A stretch of DNA of 64,000 nt from SLSG01 sp964477035 (GCA_964477035.1 CAYZCW010000010.1:1-64000), one strand, 5' to 3'; numbered from the stretch's first letter, positions 38,701-46,157 are shown. Numbers and translations: made by a program. The notes: generated by a model from the letters alone, not told the origin.

Positions 38701-39584
38701 ATGACCGTTTTAACCCCGGCATCGATGATCTGGTCGATGTGCTCGTTCTCCAGGATGGTCTCCCGGTCAATGATGACCTCTGTGCGCTCAATGGAAACCA
38801 CCTCCCCGGTATCTTCATCCACAAAATCCTCCACCCAGGCACGGAGCACCCTGGCAGCAAGCTTCCTCCCCACATATTTCTTCAGGCCTGTCTTGCTGAC
38901 CTTGATCTCGTCGGCCAGATCGAATATCTCCAGGATGTCCTTATCGCTTTCAAAACCGATGGCACGCAGCAAAGTAGTGACAGGCAGTTTCTTCTTCCTG
39001 TCGATGTAAGCGTACATCACATTGTTGATGTCTGTGGCAAATTCTATCCAGGAACCCTTGAACGGGATGATCCTGGCACTGTATAGCTGGGTGCCGTTGG
39101 CATGGACACTGGTACCGAAGAACACACCGGGAGACCGGTGAAGCTGGGATACCACAACCCTCTCGGCCCCGTTGATCACGAAAGTTCCCCGGGGTGTCAT
39201 ATAGGGAATCATGCCCAGGTAGACATCCTGTATGATGGTCTCGAAATCTTCATGTTCGGGGTCGGTGCAATAGAGTTTCAGCTTGGCCTTGAGCGGCACG
39301 CTGTAAGTCAGCCCTCTTTCAATGCACTCCTGGATGCTGTATTTGGGCGGGTCGATAAAATAATCGAGGAACTCCAGCACGAAATTATTGCGGGCATCAG
39401 AGATGGGAAAGTTCTCGCTGAAGACCTTGAAAAGCCCTTCGTTTTTCCTGTTTTCAGGGGTTGTCTCCAACTGGAAAAAGTCCTGAAAGGACTTTACCTG
39501 GATTTCAAGGAAATCGGGATATTCAAAATGCTTTTTGACGGTTGCAAAGCTGAGCCTTTCTCCGGTTGATTGTTTTGCTGCCAA
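35772..39584 (-). CDS. rpoB: DNA-directed RNA polymerase subunit beta
   Basis: Beta subunit, 1,270 residues, complete. The rifampicin pocket reads NQLSQFMDQTNPLAELTHKR with the residues equivalent to E. coli D516, H526 and S531 unchanged, so no resistance allele is seen; S509 is Asn and S522 is Ala. The flap and the C-terminal VLVHELRGLGLNIKFE that contacts beta' are present. It lies 135 bases after rplL, with a large hairpin in the gap. Confidence 0.99.
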   Translation of the reverse strand: MAAKQSTGERLSFATVKKHFEYPDFLEIQVKSFQDFFQLETTPENRKNEGLFKVFSENFPISDARNNFVLEFLDYFIDPPKYSIQECIERGLTYSVPLKAKLKLYCTDPEHEDFETIIQDVYLGMIPYMTPRGTFVINGAERVVVSQLHRSPGVFFGTSVHANGTQLYSARIIPFKGSWIEFATDINNVMYAYIDRKKKLPVTTLLRAIGFESDKDILEIFDLADEIKVSKTGLKKYVGRKLAARVLRAWVEDFVDEDTGEVVSIERTEVIIDRETILENEHIDQIIDAGVKTVILHKEGVNLSDYALVYNTLQKDTTNSEKEAVEFIYRLLRNADPPDDETARSMIEKLFFSDKRYDLGDVGRYRINKKLDLDIPMDTRVLTKEDIISIISYLIELVNAKADVDDIDHLSNRRVRTVGEQLYAQFGVGLARMARTIRERMNVRDNEVFAPTDLINAKTLSSVINSFFGTNQLSQFMDQTNPLAELTHKRRMSALGPGGLSRERAGFEVRDVHFTHYGRLCTIETPEGPNIGLISSLCVYAKVNELGFIETPYFKVNGGQIDFDNDPVYLSAEEEETQIISQANIPIDKNGRFAEERVKVRFQADYPIVEPEKINLMDVGPNQIASIAASLIPFLEHDDANRALMGSNMMRQAVPLINPEAPIVGTGLEKKVASDSRVLLHAEGEGVVEYVDADEIWIRYSRSEDERLVSFEEDVKVYSLIKFSKTNQSTCINLKPIVRKGQKVKMGQLLCEGYATKDGELALGRNLKVAFMPWKGYNFEDAIVVSEKVVREDVFTSIHIEEFSLDVRDTKRGAEELTSDIPNVSAEAIKDLDENGLIRIGAEVNEGDILIGKITPKGETDPTPEEKLLRAIFGDKAGDVKDASLKAPPSTKGVIIDKKLFSRVIKDRKAKTKEKAVLEKLDEEFNREVAELRAKLVDKLIILVSGKTSQGVMNNLKEVVVSKGTKFTQKILHGIDYATVNPTNWTTDKAKNDLIRQLLHNHSIRYKDILGTYNRKKFTSTVGDELPAGIVQLAKVYLAKKRKLKVGDKMAGRHGNKGIVSRIVREEDMPFLEDGSPVDIVLNPLGVPSRMNLGQIYETVLGWAGHKLDKTFASPIFDGASINQINEYMKQAGLPENGKVYLYDGGTGERFDQPATVGIIYMLKLGHMVDDKMHARSIGPYSLITQQPLGGKAQFGGQRFGEMEVWALEAFGAANILQEILTVKSDDVMGRAKAYEAIVKGENMPVPGVPESFNVLVHELRGLGLNIKFE

Positions 39585-39649
39585 GGTATGAACGTTTTGG
39601 TTTATCGGAAAAGAACAAAGAACAATGAAGGTAACTTATAAACAGCAAC

Positions 39650-39702
39650 GAAGACTAGACTTCCGCAGCGAATGGGGGGCATCCGGCAGAAGTCTAATCT
39701 TC
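39650..39702 (-). other. rplL-rpoB intergenic hairpin (attenuator or processing site)
   Basis: Arms GAAGACTAGACTTC (39650-39663) and GAAGTCTAATCTTC (39689-39702) pair at 13 of 14 positions around a 25-base GC-rich loop. There is no T-run after it on the minus strand, so it is not a simple terminator. It occupies the position of the E. coli rplL-rpoB attenuator and RNase III site. Confidence 0.7.
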
Positions 39703-39719
39703 AGTATTTTGCAGGAAGC

Positions 39720-40100
39720 TTACTTTACCTCAACCTCTGCCCCTGCCTCTTCAAGCTGGCTCTTAAGCGATTCGGCTTCGTCCTTGGTAACCCCTTCCTT
39801 GATGGCCTTGGGCGCGGAATCGACCAGTTCCTTGGCCTCTTTCAGGCCGAGGCTGGTCAGTTCCTTGACAAGCTTGACCACGGCCAGCTTGGAGGGACCT
39901 GCAGACTTCAGGACCACATCGAACTGGGTTTGTTCTTCCGCGGCCTCACCACCGGCATCACCGGCTGCGGCGGCTACTGCAATGGGAGCAGCGGCTGCGG
40001 GCTCAATACCATATTCATCCTTTAAAATCTGTGCCAACTCATTAACCTCCTTCACGGTAAGATTAACTAATTGTTCTGCAAAAGCTTTCAAATCTGCCAT
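39720..40100 (-). CDS. rplL: 50S ribosomal protein L7/L12
   Basis: Stalk protein of 126 residues that recruits translation factors. The N-terminal dimerisation helices (MADLKAFAEQLVNLTVKEVNELAQIL), Ala/Gly-rich hinge (about 34-55) and the conserved C-terminal domain (KLAVVKLVKELTSLGLKEAKELVDSAPKAIKEGV) are all present. Follows rplJ by 55 bases. Confidence 0.99.
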   Translation of the reverse strand: MADLKAFAEQLVNLTVKEVNELAQILKDEYGIEPAAAAPIAVAAAAGDAGGEAAEEQTQFDVVLKSAGPSKLAVVKLVKELTSLGLKEAKELVDSAPKAIKEGVTKDEAESLKSQLEEAGAEVEVK

Positions 40101-40155
40101 TTTTATTCTAGTTTAATTGGTTATACGATTCTGATAATCAGGTTAATTTTTCAAA

Positions 40156-40677
40156 TTAATTGGCCCTCTCTGAGAGGGTCTTAACGACACCGGCAATGGT
40201 ATTCCCGCCAGACTGCAGGGCAGAAAGGACGTTTTTGGCCGGGGACTGGAGCAGGCCGATCAGGTCGCCCAGGAGTTCTTCTTTGGATTTGACATTGCTC
40301 AGTGCTTCGAGCTGGTTGTCACCGATGAAGAAAGCTTCCTGGATGTAGGCACCCTTTACGATCGGCTTCGGGCTGGTCTTGCGAAACTCCTTGATAAGCC
40401 GGGCAGGAACGTTGCCGGTATCGGCAAACATGACGGATGTGGCGCCTTTTAGCACTTCGTAAAGGGGTGCAAAGTCCCTCTCACTCCTTTCCATGGCCTT
40501 CCTGAGCAGGGTGTTCTTCACCACCTGCAGGGAGACATTCCTTTTGAAACAAAGCCTTCTAAGCTTATTGATGGTCTCGACATCCAGTTCAGAAGTATCT
40601 GTCAGATAAAAGAATTCGCTATCCTTTAACCGTTCGGCCAGCGACTCAATGATCTGAAGTTTATCTTCTTTTTTCAT
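40156..40677 (-). CDS. rplJ: 50S ribosomal protein L10
   Basis: Stalk base protein that binds 23S rRNA and L7/L12 dimers. The 173 residues align with L10 from IIESLAERLKDSEFFYLTDTS to the C-terminal helix LSALQSGGNTIAGVVKTLSERAN that carries L12. In many bacteria L10 represses its own mRNA; no leader structure could be assigned in the 39 bases before it. Confidence 0.98.
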   Translation of the reverse strand: MKKEDKLQIIESLAERLKDSEFFYLTDTSELDVETINKLRRLCFKRNVSLQVVKNTLLRKAMERSERDFAPLYEVLKGATSVMFADTGNVPARLIKEFRKTSPKPIVKGAYIQEAFFIGDNQLEALSNVKSKEELLGDLIGLLQSPAKNVLSALQSGGNTIAGVVKTLSERAN

Positions 40678-40716
40678 ATAGACTTCCGTTATCTACAGCA
40701 ATTGCTTGCCTTGGGT

Positions 40717-41412
40717 TTATACTACGACTGATTTGGTCTCCACCTGAACCCCAGGGCTCATTGTGCTGGAAAGGTAGATGCTTTTCACATACGTTCCTTT
40801 GGCAGCAGAGGGTTTTAACTTAATGATGGTCTGGATGAGCTCCCTGGCATTCTCCACAATTTTCTCCCTGTCGAAAGAAACTTTTCCGACGGAAGCGTGG
40901 ATGATGCCGAATTTATCCACCTTGAAATCGATCTTGCCGGCTTTCACATCCCGGACGGCCTTTCCGACCTCCATGGTGACGGTACCGGCCTTGGGGTTGG
41001 GCATGAGCCCGCGGGGACCGAGAATTCGTCCCAGGGCACCCACCTTCGGCATCACATTGGGGGTGGTTATCACCACGTCAATGTCGGTCCAGCCGCCTTT
41101 GATCTTGTCCACATATTCATCCAAGCCAACGTAATCAGCTCCGGCTTCTTTGGCTTCATCCTCCTTGTCGGGGGAGCACAGCACCAGCACTTTAACGGTC
41201 TTTCCGGTTCCGTGCGGCAAGGCGACCACACCCCTGACCATCTGGTTGGCCTTCCGGGGGTCCACACCGAGTCGCACATCCAAATCCACGGATGCATCGA
41301 ACTTGGTGAAGGTGATCTGCTTGACAATATCCGCCGCATCAGACAAGGAATACACCGCCGTCCTGTCGAACTTCGCCGAAGCCTCTTTTTGGTTTTTAGT
41401 TAATTTAGCCAT
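40717..41412 (-). CDS. rplA: 50S ribosomal protein L1
   Basis: L1 stalk protein, 231 residues. Family motifs include ASVDLDVRLGVDPRKANQMVRG, then GRILGPRGLMPNPKAGTV in the middle and the C-terminal GTYVKSIYLSSTMSPG. The gene follows rplK by 54 bases; in other bacteria L1 autoregulates the rplKA mRNA. Confidence 0.98.
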   Translation of the reverse strand: MAKLTKNQKEASAKFDRTAVYSLSDAADIVKQITFTKFDASVDLDVRLGVDPRKANQMVRGVVALPHGTGKTVKVLVLCSPDKEDEAKEAGADYVGLDEYVDKIKGGWTDIDVVITTPNVMPKVGALGRILGPRGLMPNPKAGTVTMEVGKAVRDVKAGKIDFKVDKFGIIHASVGKVSFDREKIVENARELIQTIIKLKPSAAKGTYVKSIYLSSTMSPGVQVETKSVVV

Positions 41413-41466
41413 ATTCAGATTCCGTTATGCTTTAAGTTACTAATTGCATTCAGGGCTACCGCCTGG

Positions 41467-41904
41467 TTAAGCAGGGGGGGTTCCCTTGATCCGGATGCCC
41501 ATGCTGCGAGCCGTGCCGGCAACCATTTGCATGGCTGACTCCACGGTGAAGCAATTCAGATCGGGCATCTTGGATTCGGCGATATCCCTTACCTGATCCC
41601 AAGTGATGGTGGCTACTTTCGTGCGGTTGGGTTCTGCTGAACCTGACTGAACTTTGGCTACCTCCCTGAGTTGCACCGCAACCGGGGGGGTTTTGATGAT
41701 GAAATTAAAGGACTTGTCCTTGTACACGGTGATGATCACCGGAATGACTTTCCCGGCTTTATCCTGCGTACGGGCATTGAACTGCTTGCAGAACTCCATG
41801 ATATTCACACCCTTGGCACCTAAAGCAGGTCCGACGGGTGGGGATGGGTTTGCAGCTCCGCCTTTAATTTGCAGCTTAATGATTCCGCTAACTTCTTTTG
41901 CCAT
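41467..41904 (-). CDS. rplK: 50S ribosomal protein L11
   Basis: GTPase-centre protein, 145 residues. The proline-rich N-terminal hinge (GGAANPSPPVGPALGAKGVNIMEFCKQFN) and the rRNA-binding C-terminal domain (DLNCFTVESAMQMVAGTARSMGI) are clear. It follows nusG by 95 bases. Confidence 0.99.
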   Translation of the reverse strand: MAKEVSGIIKLQIKGGAANPSPPVGPALGAKGVNIMEFCKQFNARTQDKAGKVIPVIITVYKDKSFNFIIKTPPVAVQLREVAKVQSGSAEPNRTKVATITWDQVRDIAESKMPDLNCFTVESAMQMVAGTARSMGIRIKGTPPA

Positions 41905-41999
41905 TTTTCGATTAGTTTACAAATAAGGGGATCGAACCATTCCTGCAGTGATCAGGGGGCGTATGGAAGCATCCGTCCGCATGGGCGGCCGGAAATACG

Positions 42000-42542
42000 T
42001 CATTCCTTTTCTACCTGCATGAAACTCAGCTCCAGGGGCGTTTTCCGACCGAAGATCTTTACCATCACCTTCAGCTTCTTCTTCTCTTCATTGATCTCCT
42101 CGATCACGCCGGTGAAACTGTTAAACGGACCGTCTGTCACCTTCACGGTTTCTCCCACGATAAACGGAATGTTCAGTTCTTCTTCCTTGCCGGAAAGCTC
42201 ATCGACCTTACCAAGGATCCGATTCACTTCCGCCGGCCGAAGCGGCACCGGGTCTCCTGCAGAGCCTAACCAACCCAGGACACCGGGTACATTCCGGATA
42301 ATGTGCGGGATTTCCCCCAAAAGAGCGGCCTCAATCAGAATGTAACCAGGGAAGAAATTGCGCTCTGCGCTGATTTTCTTTCCCTTGCGGATCTGATAGA
42401 TCTTCTCCATTGGAATCAGTACTTGCGAAACGTATTCACCCAGGCCAAGTCGGGCAATCTCACTCTCGATGTATTGCTTGACTTTCTTCTCACTGCCGCT
42501 GACGGCCCGGACGACATACCATTTTTTGACCTGTTCGCTCAT
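42000..42542 (-). CDS. nusG: transcription termination/antitermination factor NusG
   Basis: A 180-residue NusG from ATG 42542 (MSEQVKKWYVVRA). The NGN domain contains WYVVRAVSGSEKKVKQYIE and the FFPGYILIEA motif. The KOW domain contains FIVGETVKVTDGPFNSFTGVIEEIN. An in-frame upstream extension to 42620 is not family-like and approaches secE. It follows secE by 93 bases. Confidence 0.97.
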   Translation of the reverse strand: MSEQVKKWYVVRAVSGSEKKVKQYIESEIARLGLGEYVSQVLIPMEKIYQIRKGKKISAERNFFPGYILIEAALLGEIPHIIRNVPGVLGWLGSAGDPVPLRPAEVNRILGKVDELSGKEEELNIPFIVGETVKVTDGPFNSFTGVIEEINEEKKKLKVMVKIFGRKTPLELSFMQVEKE

Positions 42543-42635
42543 ACTTCGGGATTGAAGTGACTGTCCCGGAACCCTTTGCCGTAAACCCACAGACTGAAAC
42601 CAACGACAGAATAACGGCAAGGTATCCCCTGGGAC

Positions 42636-42830
42636 TTACAAAAAGAGACGGTAGAATTGCTTGAGAATGGAGCTGAACGACATGTCCATCAAATAAACGA
42701 CAACGGCGATTATGAGGGAAGCAATGGACACGACGACTGCGCTGTTCTGCAGTTCACTCCAGGTTGGCCACGATACCTTGTGAATCAGTTCATCATAGGT
42801 CTCGCTGAGATAGGCTCTGATTTTTTTCAT
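42636..42830 (-). CDS. secE: preprotein translocase subunit SecE
   Basis: A 64-residue single-span SecE: amphipathic helix with the conserved motif DELIHKVSWPTWSELQNS, then one membrane segment (VVVSIASLIIAVVVYLMDMSF). It stabilises SecY in the inner membrane. It lies between tRNA-Trp and nusG, the standard arrangement. Confidence 0.96.
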   Translation of the reverse strand: MKKIRAYLSETYDELIHKVSWPTWSELQNSAVVVSIASLIIAVVVYLMDMSFSSILKQFYRLFL

Positions 42831-42855
42831 TGTTTGTGTGGTATTCTGGTCGTTG

Positions 42856-42928
42856 CACGGGTGGAAGGAATCGAACCCTCAACCAACGGTTTTGGAGACC
42901 GCTACTCTACCAATTGAGCTACACCCGT
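42856..42928 (-). tRNA. trnW: tRNA-Trp(CCA)
   Basis: A 73-base cloverleaf on the minus strand with acceptor arms ACGGGTG/CACCCGT, D-arm TAGCTCAATTGGTAGAG, anticodon loop CTCCAAA (anticodon CCA) and T-arm GGGTTCGATTCC. The terminal CCA is not fully encoded (GCA follows). It sits between tuf and secE. Confidence 0.96.
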
Positions 42929-42932
42929 AGGA

Positions 42933-42961
42933 ACCGGTGGCGGGAAGATCCCGCCACCGGT
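42933..42961 (-). other. perfect 13-bp hairpin between tuf and tRNA-Trp
   Basis: ACCGGTGGCGGGA (42933-42945), loop AGA, TCCCGCCACCGGT (42949-42961). It starts 9 bases after the tuf stop and ends 4 bases before the tRNA 5' end on the minus strand. There is no T-run, so a processing signal or weak attenuator is likelier than a full terminator. Confidence 0.8.
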
Positions 42962-42970
42962 CTTTAATGC

Positions 42971-44158
42971 CTAGTCAATAATCTCGGTTACCTGTCCGGC
43001 GCCCACGGTACGTCCGCCCTCACGGATGGCGAAGCGGAGCCCCTTGTCCATGGCCACCTCGCTGATGAGGTTCACATGGATGGTCAGGTTGTCACCGGGC
43101 ATGACCATCTCACGTCCCTCCGGGAGCATGATCTCACCGGTCACGTCGGTGGTGCGGAAGAAGAACTGCGGACGGTATTTGTTCTGGAACGGGGTGTGGC
43201 GGCCCCCTTCTTCCTTTTTAAGGATATATACCTCTGCCTTGAACTTGGCGTGGGGTTTCACGGAGCCGGGCTTGCAGATGACCATCCCACGGGCAATGGC
43301 GTCCTTGTCGATCCCCCTGAGGAGCAAACCGACGTTGTCACCGGCCTCACCACGGTCAAGGATCTTGCGGAACATCTCCACGCCGGTAACAACCGACTTG
43401 AGCTTCTCGGCACCCATCCCGATGATGTCCACGGGATCTCCGGAATTGATCACACCGGTTTCAATCCTGCCGGTGGCCACGGTGCCACGGCCGGTGATGG
43501 AGAACACGTCCTCAACCGGCATCAGGAAGTCCTTGTCGACGGCACGTTCCGGGAGCGGGATGAAGGTATCGACCGCATGCATCAGTTCCTCTATCTTTTC
43601 GACCCACTTGGGTTCGTTGTTCAGGCCGCCCAGGGCAGATCCCTGAATGACGGGGATGTTGTCGCCGTCAAACTTGTAGAAGGTCAACAGTTCACGGATC
43701 TCCATTTCCACGAGCTCCAGAAGTTCCTCGTCATCGACAAGGTCGACCTTGTTCATGAAAACGACCAGCTGGGGAACGCCTACCTGGCGTGCCAGCAGGA
43801 TGTGCTCCCGGGTCTGGGGCATCGGACCGTCGGTGGCGGCCACGACGAGAATGGCGCCGTCCATCTGGGCGGCACCGGTTACCATGTTCTTCACGTAGTC
43901 AGCATGTCCGGGGCAGTCAACGTGCGCGTAGTGCCTGGATTCAGTCTGGTATTCAACGTGCGCGGTATTGATGGTGATACCCCTTTCCTTTTCTTCGGGG
44001 GCATTGTCGATGGAATCAAACGAGCGGATCTCTGACAGGCCCTTGGATGCCAGGATTTGTGTGATCGCAGCGGTGAGCGTGGTTTTTCCGTGGTCTACGT
44101 GACCGATGGTACCGATGTTCACGTGCGGTTTTGTGCGTTGAAATTTTTCTTTTGCCAT
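42971..44158 (-). CDS. tuf: elongation factor Tu
   Basis: GTPase that brings aminoacyl-tRNA to the ribosome; 395 residues, complete. G1 GHVDHGKTTL (19-28), the switch region RGITINTAHVEY, G3 DCPGHADYVKNM, G4 NKVD and G5 GSAL are all present, followed by both beta-barrel domains. It is embedded in a tRNA cluster: four tRNAs upstream and tRNA-Trp downstream on the same strand. Confidence 0.99.
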   Translation of the reverse strand: MAKEKFQRTKPHVNIGTIGHVDHGKTTLTAAITQILASKGLSEIRSFDSIDNAPEEKERGITINTAHVEYQTESRHYAHVDCPGHADYVKNMVTGAAQMDGAILVVAATDGPMPQTREHILLARQVGVPQLVVFMNKVDLVDDEELLELVEMEIRELLTFYKFDGDNIPVIQGSALGGLNNEPKWVEKIEELMHAVDTFIPLPERAVDKDFLMPVEDVFSITGRGTVATGRIETGVINSGDPVDIIGMGAEKLKSVVTGVEMFRKILDRGEAGDNVGLLLRGIDKDAIARGMVICKPGSVKPHAKFKAEVYILKKEEGGRHTPFQNKYRPQFFFRTTDVTGEIMLPEGREMVMPGDNLTIHVNLISEVAMDKGLRFAIREGGRTVGAGQVTEIID

Positions 44159-44211
44159 ATTACAGGGTGTTTAAGTTTTATTAAAAAAGGGATTCAACTA
44201 TTTTTCACTGG

Positions 44212-44283
44212 AGCCGACGACGGGAATTGAACCCGTGACCTCTTCCTTACCAAGGAAACGCTCTACCCCTGAGCTACGTCGGC
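44212..44283 (-). tRNA. trnT: tRNA-Thr(GGT)
   Basis: A 72-base cloverleaf on the minus strand with acceptor arms GCCGACG/CGTCGGC, D-arm TAGCTCAGGGGTAGAG, anticodon loop TTGGTAA and T-arm GGGTTCAATTCCC. CCA is encoded just beyond (44211-44209). Last of four tRNAs before tuf. Confidence 0.96.
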
Positions 44284-44308
44284 CGGTATCAACCGGTCTG
44301 AAACCTTG

Positions 44309-44381
44309 AGCGGAAAACGGGACTCGAACCCGCCACCTACAGCTTGGAAGGCTGTCGCTCTACCAGATGAGCTATTTCCGC
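44309..44381 (-). tRNA. trnG: tRNA-Gly(TCC)
   Basis: A 73-base cloverleaf on the minus strand with acceptor arms GCGGAAA/TTTCCGC, anticodon stem ACAGC/GCTGT and loop CTTCCAA (anticodon TCC), and T-arm GGGTTCGAGTCCC. CCA is not encoded. Confidence 0.96.
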
Positions 44382-44387
44382 TTTTCA

Positions 44388-44469
44388 ATGTGGGGGAAGG
44401 ATTCGAACCTCCGAAGGCTTAGCCAACAGATTTACAGTCTGCCCCATTTGACCGCTCTGGAACCCCCCC
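44388..44469 (-). tRNA. trnY: tRNA-Tyr(GTA)
   Basis: An 82-base class II tRNA on the minus strand: anticodon stem-loop CAGACTGTAAATCTG (anticodon GTA), a long variable arm and T-arm GAGGTTCGAATCC. The acceptor 5' strand is GGGGGGG and the 3' strand CCCCACA, so pairs 1-72 and 3-70 are G-A mismatches, where bacterial tRNA-Tyr usually has GGTGGGG/CCCCACC. Confidence 0.92.
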
Positions 44470-44479
44470 AGGCTGTCCG

Positions 44480-44553
44480 AGCCGATGAAGGGATTCGAAC
44501 CCCCGACCGGCTGATTACAAATCAGCTGCTCTGGCCAACTGAGCTACATCGGC
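44480..44553 (-). tRNA. trnT: tRNA-Thr(TGT)
   Basis: A 74-base cloverleaf on the minus strand with acceptor arms GCCGATG/CATCGGC, anticodon stem GCTGA/TCAGC with loop TTTGTAA (anticodon TGT), and T-arm GGGTTCGAATCCC. First gene after the cluster promoter. CCA is not encoded. Confidence 0.96.
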
Positions 44554-44590
44554 GATCTTTCGCATTGAATTTACCCCTTAAAAAGGTCTG

Positions 44591-44621
44591 CAAATGTACA
44601 AAAGATTTAAACACTACCAAA
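44591..44621 (-). promoter_or_regulatory. promoter of the tRNA-tuf operon
   Basis: On the minus strand TTTG at 44621-44618, exactly 19 bases, then TACATTTG at 44598-44591. The first tRNA begins 38 bases downstream of the box. Probably drives the four tRNAs and tuf, and perhaps on into secE-nusG. Confidence 0.8.
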
Positions 44622-44660
44622 AAAATCCATGTTTTTTTTGACAACACACTGAGGGCCATC

Positions 44661-44960
44661 CTAAATGCCTTTCAATTTCTCCTTGCGCTTTTTCAGCTGG
44701 CGTTTCAGGGCATCGATGGCCGTATCGACGGCTTCCTCGAAGGTCTTTGCCTGTTTTTTGGCAAACAGGTCGTTGCCAGGGATCAACACACGTATCTCAG
44801 CGATCTTGTTTTCATTGTTGGATGCGGTATCCAGCTTGAGGGTGACATCCACACCGAGGACCCCGTCAAACAGGGGCGTCACCTTGCCCACTTTTTCCCT
44901 GATAAATTCTTCCAGTTTCACATCCGATTTGAAATGCAAGGAACTGATCGATACTTTCAT
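44661..44960 (-). CDS. hpf: ribosome hibernation promoting factor (short HPF/RaiA family)
   Basis: A 99-residue single-domain protein. MKVSISSLHFKSDVKLEEFIREKV, then VDVTLKLDTASNNENKIAEIRVLIPGNDLFAKKQAKTFEEAVD matches the HPF/YfiA fold, ending in the basic helix RQLKKRKEKLK. It binds the 30S decoding region in stationary phase. The long-HPF C-terminal dimerisation domain is absent. It lies 16 bases after xerC on the same strand. Confidence 0.93.
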   Translation of the reverse strand: MKVSISSLHFKSDVKLEEFIREKVGKVTPLFDGVLGVDVTLKLDTASNNENKIAEIRVLIPGNDLFAKKQAKTFEEAVDTAIDALKRQLKKRKEKLKGI

Positions 44961-44976
44961 GGTTCATCCTCCTCGT

Positions 44977-45867
44977 TTATGCCTTTGGGTGGGCTTGTTT
45001 ATAAATGGATTTGATTTTTTCGATGGTGTTGTGGGTGTAAACCTGGGTGGCGGCCAGGCTGGAATGCCCCAGAATTTCTTTAATGGCGTTGAGATCGGCC
45101 CCGTGGTCGAGCATATGGGTGGCAAAGGAATGCCTGAGAACATGGGGACTTTTTTTCGAGCGGGTGGTCACCTGACGAAGATAGAAATTCACACGCCGAT
45201 AGACAAATTCCGGATAGCATTTTTTTCCCTTGTTGGTCACGATCACATAGGCATCAGCCGCTCCACCGAAAAGCCTGGCCTTTTCCTCACAATACACCCG
45301 GTAGGTTTTTACCACATGGGGAAGCAAGGGGATTACCCGGTCCTTGTTCCGCTTGCCGGTGACCCGCAGGGAGGGGGCGCTTTCATCCACATCCCCGTGC
45401 CGCAGGCCGGTCATTTCCGACAGGCGCATGCCTGTGGTGTACAGCAACTCCATGAGAAGCAGGTCCCTCAGCCCGGCAAAGTCCGCGCCGAAGAACCCCT
45501 GACCGAACAACTGCTGCATGCCTTCCTCCTGCACAAATTCGGGCAGCCTCCGGTCCTTTTTCAGGCTGCGCAACTGGTCGGTGGGATCGCCCTTCAGGCG
45601 TCCGGTTTTGACAAAATACTGGTAGAAGGATTTCAGGGCGGACATTTTCCGGTTGATACTGGCCCGGGAATACCCCTCCCCCACCAGGGCGGCGAGCCAG
45701 GACCGGATGACGGAACTCCCGGCCCTGAGGGGGTCCGGCTCCGCATATTGTTCGGTAAGATAAGATGTAAATTGCTTCAGGTCAGTCTCATAAGCAGTCA
45801 GGGTGTGACCCGAATAGCGTCTTTCCTTTTCTAGATGGTCAAGGAATGTCCCCGTACTGTATCCCAT
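44977..45867 (-). CDS. xerC: tyrosine recombinase XerC/XerD
   Basis: A 296-residue tyrosine recombinase from ATG 45867 (MGYSTGTFLDHLEKERRYS). N-terminal SAM-like core-binding domain to about residue 105. The catalytic residues are recognisable: Arg in TTGMRLSEM, the HVLRHSFATHML motif, the second His in LGHSSLAATQVYTH, and the nucleophilic Tyr within QVYTH. It resolves chromosome dimers at dif. In Bacteroidetes this gene typically stands between rpsU and hpf, as here, so it is housekeeping and not an integrase of a mobile element. Confidence 0.93.
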   Translation of the reverse strand: MGYSTGTFLDHLEKERRYSGHTLTAYETDLKQFTSYLTEQYAEPDPLRAGSSVIRSWLAALVGEGYSRASINRKMSALKSFYQYFVKTGRLKGDPTDQLRSLKKDRRLPEFVQEEGMQQLFGQGFFGADFAGLRDLLLMELLYTTGMRLSEMTGLRHGDVDESAPSLRVTGKRNKDRVIPLLPHVVKTYRVYCEEKARLFGGAADAYVIVTNKGKKCYPEFVYRRVNFYLRQVTTRSKKSPHVLRHSFATHMLDHGADLNAIKEILGHSSLAATQVYTHNTIEKIKSIYKQAHPKA

Positions 45868-45896
45868 GGGCTCAAAAAAAGAAGAAATCCTTGCAA

Positions 45897-45928
45897 TAAA
45901 GTTATGCCAAAAAACCGGCATCTGCAAA
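45897..45928 (-). promoter_or_regulatory. xerC promoter
   Basis: On the minus strand TTTG at 45928-45925, 20 bases, then TAACTTTA at 45904-45897 (one mismatch to TAnnTTTG). The xerC start is 30 bases downstream. Confidence 0.55.
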
Positions 45929-45962
45929 AATTTCTTCGGAAATGGGGATGGATATGCAAACC

Positions 45963-46157
45963 CTATGCTTCTTCGGCGATCTGCAGTTTCTGGATGTAAA
46001 TGGCTTTCAGCTTTTGCTCGCGCCGCTTCACCGAAGGCTTGGTAAACTTTTGTCTTTCACGAAGTTCGCGAAGTATTCCCGTTTTTTCAAATTTCCTTTT
46101 CAGCTTCTTCAGCACCCGGTCGATGTTTTCGCCTTCCTTGATGGGAACAATGATCAT
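45963..46157 (-). CDS. rpsU: 30S ribosomal protein S21
   Basis: A 64-residue basic protein: MIIVPIKEGENIDRVLKKLKRKFEKTGILRELRERQKF is typical for the S21 family, with a C-terminal tail (AIYIQKLQIAEEA) that differs from proteobacteria. In Bacteroidetes S21 is part of the ribosomal complex that hides the anti-Shine-Dalgarno sequence, which fits the lack of Shine-Dalgarno sites in this window. Confidence 0.95.
   Translation of the reverse strand: MIIVPIKEGENIDRVLKKLKRKFEKTGILRELRERQKFTKPSVKRREQKLKAIYIQKLQIAEEA

Noticed and set aside
35772..39584. Rifampicin-resistance allele in rpoB
   Set aside because: The residues equivalent to D516, H526 and S531 are wild type; the other differences are natural variation.
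44977..45867. Integrase of a mobile element next to a tRNA cluster
   Set aside because: XerC/D-type sequence in the conserved rpsU-xerC-hpf order, with no direct repeats or cargo genes; it is the housekeeping recombinase.
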